Positions 18,761 through 30,200 of a stretch of DNA of 64,000 nt are shown piece after piece. The stretch lies in assembly GCA_000469685.2 (NCBI GenBank), contig LS997563.1, positions 18,021,257-18,085,256 of the forward strand. The letters run 5' to 3'. Below the pieces are notes generated by a model. It searched no databases. It was not told where the DNA came from and was given only the letters and a program-made list of their open reading frames with translations. The translations under genes were made by a program, and so were the position numbers. The stretch comes from Haemonchus contortus. Taxonomy: Eukaryota > Nematoda > Chromadorea > Rhabditida > Trichostrongylidae. Position 1 is the first letter of the stretch, and every line of letters begins with the position of its first letter.

Positions 18761-21059
18761 TCGTATTATAATAATTGGTTAGTTTTCATGGCTTCTGTTA
18801 CAGGTCACCAAAATACGCTTCTGATGCAAGCGTTTATTCACTGAGATACTGATCACCATGTTTGCTCTTACTACTTCGGAAAACCTCTTGCGTTGAGGTT
18901 CCCAGAAGCTTCTTGTGGTTCTTTCCATTGCTTCCATACTGAGACTTCCTTAGAAAAGGGAGTTCTTGCCTCTTTTCTGTTGCCATGAGTACCTTACCAT
19001 GTTCTGTCGTAGGAGCTGTTTTACTGGATGTTTTTAGCAGTGGCCCCAGATGAACTCTCGAAGTTTCTTCACTGGAGCCTACGCTACATCCTTTTCCATG
19101 AACATCCGTTGGAATGTAGGTTTTAATGTGCTTGTACATGATGCTACATCCCACACCCATGTACGGATGCGAGTGACTGTGAGACCAAAGGGTATACGTC
19201 GACTTGGCGCAGCAGAAAAAGATGTTTCCTCCACCGAATAGTAATAATTAATAATAGTAATAAGAGTTTTTCCTTATTATGTCCAAAGAATAGGTCTCTG
19301 CGCAACAATCATTCAAAGACATAGTTCTCGATAAAAACTGTTTCTGAGTTCTCTCCCTAGAAATATCCAGTGGCCCCCAAGGGTAACACGAAGGACGCTG
19401 TCGAATTCCAAAACTCAACAGCCAGAGCACAGTGGGGGCCCCGCTACGCTCGCCCGGACTTCCCGCCCTTAGGTCGATGTCATGTCAGACGAATGTCGAG
19501 GCGATACACAGTGCAATATTCGTTCTAGGACCACACACAATCAGTAATGAGGCGATGTTTTTTTGCTATTCCTTTATTCTCTGTTATTCATTTTACTGCT
19601 GCGATCCCTTGTTTAATTTTCTACCACAAGAGGCTAAAGAAGGCAGGCTATTTTTGCTGTCACTAGGATTTTTTTGTTAACTTATGTTTATGAGTAAACG
19701 GATGTTTGCTTACCGTAGTCAGTCATCTGCACCAGAACCCACACGTACGTAATGACCCACATTGTATAACTCGTTCGAATGCCCCACTCTTCTTCATTTT
19801 TCTGGTCTCATTCTCGTCCAGCCCCCCTTTCAACGATTTTTTGAAGCTTTTTTTTCACTTCGGAGACACCGATTCACGCAGCTTCTTCGCCTTCATCGCA
19901 CTATGTATTTTCATCTCATCTTCCATTTTTCGTCATAATCTGGATTACCCAAAACTATCGTGAACTGTGCCTTCGAAGCTGACGTCTGGCTCTGCCGCCA
20001 ACACGTCTTTAGAATTCCTTGAAGCTGACAAATCACTCAAATAACCAATAGCGCGACCAATGTGCAATCCTTCTGTTAATCTTCTAATGCGTCCTGCTTA
20101 CTGTTGTAGTTTCAATAAGTCCTTTCTAGAACAGGTGCAAATTTTGCAAAATTTTGCTCCTTTTGATTTATGGGTGCAGAATAGCGTTGCATGGAGACAG
20201 CTCATTAGCTAAAAGATGAAGAATTCAAAGTTTTTGAAATATGGTTGCTTGTTGCGAATGCATAACGATTCTTGGGAACAACTGCCGTCATCACTGTAAC
20301 CGGTGGAGATAATTCAACGACGATGTAAGGGATCAGACTTGGGTAGAGGATTTTTGATCGGAAATGCAACACCCACTCAAGTCAAAGTGAAAGCCCTCCC
20401 TAGTCACGAGTAGTTACTTGAAACTTATCTATATCCATCACGACAGATAGTGAAGGCCTGTGCTTCTCAGAACAACGTAGCAAACCAGAGAGAAAAGACA
20501 GAATTTAACGGCCTCTCCAGATGGAGGAGACAATTTCCCTAATTCAACTCTGAACAGCTTCAATTAGCAAAACAATTTCAGCATATCATAGTTCAAGGGG
20601 TACTGTAGCATAAGGCAGTAGGAGTGATGATCACCCAACTCTAGGGTGTGAAATTTAGTTGTTTCTTTTTCACCAAACCTAATCTTCAAAAGGATTTGTT
20701 ACTGCTTTTTAACTTCCTTCCATACAAGCACCTACAATTAGCTTATTAGATTGCATATTAAGCAGCGTAGCATTGGAAAGAGAAAGCAATTACGAAATGA
20801 ATAGGGTTGTGATCTAACCAAACTCAAGTAGTTAAGGCCAGGCATAAAAGAAACAGAATCATGAAACTGAAACTCTCTACACATCAGACTAGCCTGCCAA
20901 TTCGTAGAATATGTGATATCGTCTAATGTGCCTACAATCCAGGTTTTTCATAAAGACGCCGTTCGCGACAGAAATGGTCTCTGAGATTCCACTATGATAT
21001 GAATTTGAGGCTCCCCTTTATTCCATACATGCCGTTGTAAGTCGAGAAAGGACCTGGAT
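18761..21059. other. intergenic, weak signals only
   Basis: Contains an open minus-strand frame at 18834-19160 (see findings) and a likely right end of the TIR family (ATCGTGAACTGTGCCTTCGA, ending near 19979). No gene can be assigned. Confidence 0.4.
19780..19979 (+). repeat. TIR-family right end
   Basis: Ends ATCGTGAACTGTGCCTTCGA, the family terminus. The sequence before it (CTCGTCCAG, then CCCCCC) resembles the distal part of the 21.4-kb copy. The left boundary could not be placed. Confidence 0.4.
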
Positions 21060-21448
21060 AGGGCACAATAAGGGGCCAGAAGTTGTATCATGTGAGTGCC
21101 ACACCTATAGAGGACGAGTTTCAAAGGCTTTGTAGAGGCTGCACTATGTATCTTGAGAGACTCCCATGTACGAAGTCCAAACAATTTGTCATAACCTATG
21201 GCAGCAGCGAAAGGCAGTTTCGGACAGTTTCGGCTCGATGTAGCCATCTATTTGCGCTCGTTAAATCTCGTCCAGACACCCCTTACATGTCAATCCCATT
21301 ACGGTTATCTCGAACAACCTCCTTTTCCACTACTTTTGAATAGCCTTGACGTAGGCGGATTCCCTCTTTCTTCGCCAACGATGTACTCCTCTACGTCATC
21401 ACTTCGACCTGAAAATACCTCAAAATCATCGTGAACTGTGCCTCTGAG
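21060..21448 (+). repeat. TIR-family copy (21.4 kb)
   Basis: Ends ATCGTGAACTGTGCCTCTGA. The internal sequence TGTAGAGGCTGCACTATG, CAATTTGTCATAACC and TTTCGGCTCGATGTAG matches the copy at 52519-53007 closely. The left terminus is unclear. Confidence 0.6.
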
Positions 21449-24092
21449 GCAAATCTGAATGAGCACCTCAACCGATCAGCGTTTCAACCAAAACCTCAGA
21501 TTGGAAAATGTCTTGTAGCGCCTTGAGCTGATTGGCTGGGTATTCCAATAGCAGAGAACCAAGTGGAGAAAACCGTAGGGGTTGACATTGACTTTTTCGA
21601 CTATAGAATCATACATGGCTGAAAATTAAAAGGATCACGATGACTGACATTGACGGCACTCGATTCCTATTCTTGACTCTGATGTGGAAGTGCTTGGACA
21701 ATGCGAACACCACAATCTATTCAGGTCCTAACTGCTGCTCGGAAGATGCACTTCGTTTGTTTTAACTTAGGAACAATCATAATACAAGGGCTATAGCAGA
21801 AACCCTAAATTTGGGAAACTGCCAGTCATAAGTATCCTCATTCGACAACATAATCGGCTATGATTCAAAGCGTCAGAATTGTCTTGCTCAAAACATTTAC
21901 CCAATAAATTGAGCAGAAGTCCCTCTTTTCAGATTGAAGTTCGTAATAGAAAACAAAAACCACCTTTCACAGCCCCTGCTGCCGTTAGACCACATTACTT
22001 GCCTTTTTTGTGAAACCGTAGCATGATATGTAGACTTCTTGGTTTTTTTTTTAAGTTGAACAATAAACACGGTTGGAATGCACGCCATTATGTCGCTTCC
22101 TGAACTTTTCAGTTAAACTGGTAATGTAGAAGGAGGTCACTACTATTGTTATCTTGTGAGTGAATGAGACTATAATAGTAAAGGAAAAACTGCCTCTGCG
22201 GCCTTCGTTTCATTCAACGAACTTCAGGTGACACGCGATTGTCTTCATTGGCAGTTGGGTCTTGTCCCCTTAAGGACAAGTGCGCTAGCAGCGACGTCTG
22301 TCACTGCGCCACTTTTCTTCAGGACACCACGACGTCATTCATTCAACTTTTTACGGGAGCCCAAGCTGGGCTTGCTTTCATGCGATAAAAGCTGGTTTGC
22401 TCTTAGCCATCTATATTCAAATAATTGTAAAGCACTTTCATATCCATATTTTTCCCTATTTAAGTACCGCTTTGAGGTACTCGATTTTCTGAAAATAGCG
22501 CAGTTAGGGCATGTTTGATCTACCTGCTTCGACTTTTGTTGTATTTATATGACTGATATTTAGCTGATGCCAGTACATTTATGCTACAACTACTGCAAAA
22601 ATTGTTCACATTTGAATGTTCAGAGTGCATGTATGCCATTAAAGTCGTCAGGGAAGGAGTCGACAGTTGAAAGGATCGTTTTTTCCATAAGGAATCGGAG
22701 AACAACAGAGGGACCCACGAAGCGAGAGAAAGGCGGTATACACTGTTCCTATCGGTGGCTACTGCTCTTGGTATGATACAAAAAGCTTAGTTGAGGTCAA
22801 TCCTTCCTATGGACTCTGATCAAATAGCGATATTACGATAAACAATGGTGCCAAGGGACTTCTCCCAGAGCCATTGAAAGGCAATAGCCAATAGAAATGA
22901 TTCCATGTTATCAAATTGAAATTGTTCCCATTTACTCAATCCACTTAGAATTTCGCGTCATTCCTAAGCTATTCAATCAGGTTGTACCGTAAAGGATGCT
23001 CCTACTCCTCACCCGTGCTGAGGATAATAATACCCAGAGCCACTAAGTGACCATTGAGCTTCATTCTTCATCGTTTTGGGTGAGAATAGTTGTAGCGAGC
23101 TAAAGAAAAAGATTGAAGTGTAATGAGGTTGCTGGCCCTAAGTGGGTAGCCTCCACCTTCTGTCGAAAGCTATATTTCTATGAAATACAGAAAATGATCA
23201 CACAGATTAAGCAAGAAACTTCGAAGTCCTCTTTACTGTATTTAGATATCTCCTCGATTTTTTTTTTGTTTCAGCGCTTGACCACCGTTAGATTTGTTCC
23301 ACCCCTGTCGGTAACATCACGCGGCACCTGACGGTATACAGCACCCGTCTACGTGGTGTATTAGCTTGACAAAAAATGGACAAAAAAAGTCGTACTGAGC
23401 GAACACTGATGCTCTTTGTCCAGAAGTCAGGAAACTGTTGTGACTCAAAGAAACTATTGAGTACCGTTTTCAGATCATTAGATTACGAACTTTTTCTCAC
23501 AAAGAGAAGGAGGCGCTTGAGAAGGCGGAACACATGGTAATCAACAGCAGCGATGTTCCGCGAGTATGGCTAGTGAAACCAAGCGAGGCCGGTGAATTTT
23601 TGACGGGTGTCTGAAGCGAAACTTTGACCTGCGTCGCCGTTCTAGACACCTTAGTGATGGTTTTGGACACCTTCCTCTAAGCGCAGCTAAATGCTGAGAG
23701 CTGTGACTATCTGGTCAGCGTTTAGCAACTCGTAGTGAAGAGTTCCCTTCATGCCCCACAACATTACGACACGATGCTTGTGTTAGTCCTGAGGCTTGTA
23801 TCTCCTGCAATGAAGCGGCCTAAGTAACTGTTGACCGCTGTTCGGTAAACAGTGCTTTGAGCACGTACGAACGTTGCTGATAATTTCAGCCGCTACGCTG
23901 GCATTTTTCCATTTGCGAAGACGAGAGTTAGCGAATTTGGTGTTGCCCAATAGTTAATCGTAAACTGCGAAAGGCCACGTGCGTACCATTGTTTTTGCTC
24001 ACGTAGATTTTCAATAGTATACTGTAGAATACTGTAGCAAGGTTACATCAATCATTCAACCATTTCACTTGAGAAGAACAACTTTAAGGAAC
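21449..24092. other. intergenic, nothing recognised
   Basis: No gene or complete element was recognised. The upstream boundary of the jip-1 3' UTR probably lies near 24093. Confidence 0.35.
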
Positions 24093-24098
24093 TTTATT
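24093..24098 (-). promoter_or_regulatory. candidate jip-1 polyadenylation signal
   Basis: Minus-strand AATAAA about 375 nt downstream of the jip-1 stop codon. It is the nearest exact match found. Confidence 0.35.
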
Positions 24099-24472
24099 CC
24101 AATGTTTGTCGCTGGGTATAATACAAGAAATGTGCACTGCAAATATCGACTAACTGTGTTAGCGTTTTTAGAAACGAATATCTTAAAATCATACTCGTAA
24201 CGGAACATGTGAGATCGGTATAGCCTAGCAGGGAGAAAAGGATCGATCCCAGCTGAAGGAAGACCCCAAGGGCAGCTTATGCTAGCAGGTCCTGTGTTTC
24301 CTCCAGAATGGAGACAAAAGTCGCTTCCACCCGTTATTTGCGACTCGTCTGTGCAGAACACATCAAATAGGTCCCGACCACATGCAGAAGTTCATAAGCT
24401 GCTCTCAGGTCAGTGAATTCTTGCAGGGAACGGTAGAGAAAGTGTGGTTGGCCACAGTTTGAACCACTTCAT

Positions 24473-27272
24473 TCATTCCAAATATATGTCTTCCGTTGGA
24501 TGAGCGAACGCCATGTATTCGTCGTACGAACGCTTAAAAGCTCGCCTGAAATTTATTGAGTTAGAGTTCCAATAAAGCAAAAAGAAACTGACGAAGTCAC
24601 AAGGAAATCGATGAAAAAAGCCCAGCAGCTCAAGTTACAAGCCATTTCTCGTATCAATCAAAAGCGAGCCTTGCTGAGATAGCCTTTTATATATACAGCT
24701 GGTAAAGTCCTCACAACCGTGGATTAGGGTTTCCGGGGAGTATCTGCTAGAAATTTCACAAATGTCAAGATCTTTCTTGGAATTTTGTGGAAGCTTACAT
24801 AAACTGCTTTCAGATACATGCCCGTTTTTATGCACGTAATACACTCGGAGATTTCAGGAAATCGCAGTCGGTCGACCAAATCGAAGCTCATCATTGACCT
24901 TCATTCTCCCAGCTTTAAAGCCTTGGGAAGAGCATTGCACAAAATTGCTCAGAAGGGGCTTCAAAATCAAACACTTGGCAAAATTTCGATTTCGTTTCAA
25001 GAAGGCAACTTTTCCTGAGATATCTAACCCAACTGAATGGAGGAAGTAATGGTGTAAAAATCGAAAAATAAATGCAGGGCTCCAGGAAGTAGTAAAGACG
25101 GCGGTTGTAAAAGCTCAGGATGAATGACGAAGCGGAAAGGAAGGGGTACTCAAAACCACAACAGCATAAAGAACTGACAATAGAGGTCAAAAATGGAAAA
25201 CATCGCCTCGTACTGGGCCGATTTATAGTGTTGACGGTATAGTTTGTAGCATAAAACATTGATGTCATAAAAACGAAAACAACACGAATGTTTGCAGGTC
25301 CCTACAAATGTGCCGCCGTCTTTAAACGCCTGAGTGTCTCCCAAATAAGCATACTATTCGTCGGCATCCCAACGCTTCATTATGAATAGTTAAACCTTGA
25401 CAAGGCCCATCATGACAAGGCTGCTTCTGGTTAGTATGTCGGCTAAGCCGTTCATGAGGCCTCTATTAAGCCCTGTCTTAGCCGCTTTTCAGTCCAATAA
25501 TATCGCACTTACTATCCTTGGAAGTCACAGGTTCATTCTGGGGGAAGGACTTCGAAATCACTTTTTCTCGTGAACTGTCTCTTCAAGGAATCAAGTAAGT
25601 GGTACGTTAGGCGCTCACCAAAAGGTGATCGTCTATGAAGCACTCCATGAAAAATTCCTGCCAATACGGGGAAATTTTGGACTGCTGCGAAATTTCCGGC
25701 AAAAATTGTATTTTCCAAAGGACCTAATACATCATGAAGAATACGGAGTAATCTCTCTACCGTCAAGGAAGCATTGTGTAAAAAATTGGCCTTTATCGAG
25801 GGCGTTCTACTTAGCCCTTTTAATTCATCATGCCAAAGACTCTTGAGCTCCTTCGCAGATAGCCAGTTCAAGGGTCTCTGCAAGCCATTAGTAACCGTTT
25901 GCTCCAATGTTATAGAGGTTTTATGGGATTGCAAAGAAGGGAGCAGTAAGACTTACCCTATCGATTCAACAATAGGCTGAGTGGAACTGGACGAAAGGAA
26001 AACGTGACATGCAAATCGGGGTAGTAGCGGGTGTTTTGTGATAAATCCAAAGTATCTGAAAGACAACAACGTGAAAAAGTGACAAGTCGATGGGCATGAG
26101 TCAAACGTACTTCAGTTGTTTCGGATGCGCTCCACAGAATGAAATGTTTTGAAGGCTGTAGAAGAAGTCAAATGTTGGGCATTGGAAGAACTGAAATCAG
26201 AAATGGTTCAAAAAGTGAGGTCTGCTGCCAGTGGCCCAATAAGACTCACGTTTTTCCTCCGTTTATCGATTACATGAATTCCACGGAATGAAACTTCCAT
26301 AAGCACGGTCTGCGGTACGATAATCTCCTCATGATTCTTGTACATTGACAACACCTAGAGATAGACGGAATTAGCCAGCATGCAGTGACAGACTCAGGGG
26401 TTGTTCAGTCACTTTGTTGGATGCGCCTATGCATATGACTTTCGTTCTCAATCTTCAAAGCATTCGAATGTGAATATCACCTATGAAGAACGATTTGCGG
26501 CGGTTAGCCGATTACAGGTCAGCACTTTTATCCCCTTGGCCCCGGATCCAATTCCCGGCACCTGCTTGCGCCCACGTGGCGCTGTACCTACACGGGTATG
26601 GTGCAGTAGGATTGAAATCGTCGCGTCGCGGCAAGAGGCACGCCGCGCGTGAAGGGATGTAGCAGAATTCAGCAGGTAAGAAAAATAGGGACAAAAGAAC
26701 TAATAGTAAAATTATCGCAAAATAATGACCGCATATCGATTGAGCTCTATGAAGAAAGCTAGGGTTGAAATAATGGCGAAGCGAATGGTCCGCGACAGCC
26801 GCGTGCGGCGAATCGATTACAGAAAACCGATCCTACTGCCCGTCTCCCCACCTACGTCCATCCGGGCTATACTTCTTCGGAACTCCACCATCCTCGGCAC
26901 CAAATAAGTTTGCTCCTTCGATTTCCTTCGCAGATACAAAAGGTATCATTGTATACTCCCCAAATGGGCTAAAATAATCGCAAGCTAAGTGAGGGAAGGC
27001 AGCATGTTCTAAAGCCCCAAAAAGTGTCTTTGCAAATAAAATGCATCCATACAAGGTTGATTCGCACTCAGAAACCAGTTGTGGATGAACTGATGGATCG
27101 TGGTAGGCTATTAAATTTGCAAAAGTATCCTTTCCAGGAAAAAAATTTGAAAAAAAAACTATGCGCACCTTATTCATGGCTTGGACAAGGACATCGTTGC
27201 CTTTGTGGTGGCCAACTTCGATTGATGCCAGCATCGTCAAATAAAAAGTATCTCGCTCAGATTCGGTTACTT
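24473..27272 (-). CDS. jip-1: jip-1 PTB domain and kinesin-binding tail exons
   Basis: Five exons (27272-27169, 26354-26250, 26190-26111, 26055-25957, 24545-24473) encode the phosphotyrosine-binding domain and C terminus. In JIP1 the PTB binds receptor and APP-family tails, and the last eleven residues with the Tyr-acidic motif bind kinesin light chain. Both are conserved here: KGNDVL, FITKHP, HVFLSS and the final PTEDIYLE before TGA. The last intron (24546-25956) holds a copy of the TIR family with an internal insertion. Confidence 0.92.
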
Positions 27273-30200
27273 CTGAAAATCCATTTTCGTGAGCAGGAAA
27301 GGAGAAATGACCATAGACCCTAATATCCGATATATTAGATCAAGTTCCCTATAATGTTGCTCCTCCTTCCATAAATATATGTCTGGTATGTGTAGCAGAT
27401 GCACTTGTAAAGGTACAGGGTTTTTCCGGGCATGCACCGGAAGCAAAATTGGAACTAATTGAAATGATGGGATTATCTTGAAGGAAAACTGGACTGAGAA
27501 GGGGTACGTTATTTTCAAGAAACAACCCCCTTCAATGGCATGAGCGAAGCAGGAGGGGCACCGGCCTGCGGAAAAAAAACAGAGCAATCGACGCTGAACG
27601 TACTGATCGAAAGCACATTTCACGACAATTCTGCGGTATTCTGAGCTATTATGGCAAATAGTAGAAGAAGTGGTATAGAAAATTATAAAAATAGCGAAAA
27701 GTGCTGGAACCAGATTTATTACGCTCTATTGCAAGTTTTTTTTTTTTGAAATTTTTCGGGGGAAAGACTAGCAAAGAAAAGGGTTTGAAGTATTGAAGAT
27801 ACTCAGGAGTAATCGCTGATAAGGGTCGGTAAAGTGATGACCTAGACTAGCCAGCACTTGAGTTGCTCACATCTCCATGATTGTGTGATACACTGTGGGG
27901 AAATGGACCAGTAGTCAGTCTCTCCAAGATACCGAATGCAGGTCGTTGTTAATGCGGTGAAAGGAGGATTGGGAGATTCGGGTACAAGGCACTGACCATG
28001 GAGGGGTAGTGTACTTATCTTGGAACTTTGAATTCAGACCCAGATAAATCGATAGAGTTCTGAATGCTGTTTACGAAAATGGAAATTAAAACTGCAAAAT
28101 GGTTCTCCTTAAAAAGATATGGGGGCCTGAATATTTCTCGACAGTAGTATCAATTGGAAATGCGAACTCGTCGCTTCCATATCAAACGCCCACGTGACCT
28201 AGTGGTAGTGGTCTCGCTTCTGGGCGTAAAATGAGAGGTCCCTCCCTGCCATTGTCCGCACTTTTGCAAAGTGTTTTTTCACTTTATCAAAGGTTCTCTG
28301 AACGGTTTATGACATTTCTTTAGACAATTGATACTACTGTCGAGCAAAATTCGGGCCTCCATAACTTTTTAGGGAGAATCGTTTTGCAGTTTTAATTTCC
28401 ATTTTCGTAAACAGCATACGAAACTCTATCGATTTATCTGGGTCTGAATTCAAAGTTTCAAGACAAGTAAACTACCCCTCCCTGGTGAGTACGAAATCAG
28501 TAGGAGTGTTGACAGAAACCAATTCCTGCAGAAGGTGAGCATAGTAAACCTTCAGCTCTTTGTTTGCTACGGCTATGAATACTGAACCATGGCCAGAGAA
28601 TAGGTTGCTCAAAGGCATGTGCTCAATGTGCTCGATGCGGAAAGAGGGGAAGCCAAGGTACCGCATCGAAAGTTCGTGGACATAACGCTCCTCCACTAAC
28701 CATAAAACAGAAAAAAAAACTGATGGGTTGAATTACTTTTGGAGGTTTGTTTTCGAAACAGTACAGCTTAGAACTTGAACATGTGACCCGTAAACGAGTA
28801 TGAACTACTCACAGCCCTCAAATCGAATACACTCTACTCGGAATCGATTTTATGCAAGTCTACTTCCTACGATCTTGTTCAGGATCTTTTCCTTCCATTT
28901 GTGCTCAAAATACACCATTTTTCACACTGGCGATGACCTCAGGTCGTCCAAATCGTACGCCGGGCACCATCGGCCACTGTCGAGTACGACTTCACGAGTG
29001 ACTTGATTAAAAGCACCGGAAATGAGGGTGGAGTATCTTAGCGGCAATCAAGTGCGTTGATGGCAGCCACTGAGAAATTGCCTTCTATCACCACCTTCTG
29101 GGCTGGCGCTATACCCCAACAAGTGGACCTTTGGAAAACCACTTCCACAGACTCCAACGAAACCCACGGTGGAATTGCTAAACATGATCCCTTTGGCTTG
29201 GTCTGTTGGATAAACTAAGGATGCCTTCGCCAGTACACTCTTTTGAGGACTGATGATCCCTGCTCTTGTGAAGAACCTCCTACCCCAATCACAAAATTTG
29301 GAAAACTTCACTGGTTCCTGTCCACGAGGAAAGGTGAGTGGCAAAAGTTCTGACTGGACTTACAGTACCGTTCAAAAAGAAATCACCTTGAACTTTTCCT
29401 GCCATAACTCGTCTTGAACTCAATCGTTTTACCCGGTTTTTTGACAGCACACTTATCAAACATTACCGACTCTCCTGCTCTGCAGAATTGGCGGTAGCTC
29501 ACTTCCGGCCAAGTGAGTGAATTTTTTTTCATAAAACTTGCGAAAGGAGCATGTTGTCTAGGTAAGATTCATTATGTTTTTCGAGTCTAGAAATATTGGT
29601 GATCCTTCTATTCTGTCAGCTAATCGCTCCCAGTGAAGAAACAAAAGTCTGGATGTCGCTTTCTGAGCTTGGAGCAGCTCTCCGCCATTGCCAGGGGCAG
29701 TAAGCAGGAACTGACCCATGCTCAACATCCAAGGCTGTTTGCTGTACCAATGTCTACGATTATGAAGGCTATCAAAGGTATTGAGTCTCTCATAGACCCA
29801 ATCAAGCGAGCCAGCTCGGGAAGGTTACGGGTTGCCGCTTCTGAGGACGATAGAAAGATCATTTGTGCATCGGCTCAAGATCCCAGACGAGCATCTTCCG
29901 ATATAATGGCCGAAATATCGACGACGGCGACGTCGCTACCATCTAAGGTACCATCAATAGACGCCTATGGGTTGCTGGAATGTATGGAGGAAGTCTTGTC
30001 AGAAGGTATCTGGATCTCTGAAAAAACAGACGAGCTCGACTTCAATGGGCGCGTTAGCACCTTCACTGGATCTTCGATCAATGACGCGAAGTCATCTAAA
30101 GCGACTAGTCAAAGATTGTTTTGCTTGGTTCACTCGAGTTTTGTCCGTAGACGACCTTTTAAAACAAAACTTCCGACCGCAAGTACCATTTGACAACTGT

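Noticed and set aside
25533..25934. 133-codon minus-strand frame within the jip-1 gene
   Set aside because: It lies in the last intron and overlaps a TIR-family copy. The true C-terminal exon with PTEDIYLE is at 24545-24473 and fits the splice phase.
29048..29344. 98-codon minus-strand frame in the jip-1 intron, considered as an extra exon
   Set aside because: The exon ending at 31256 joins the one starting at 27272 in correct phase and with continuous JIP1-like sequence; no extra exon is needed.
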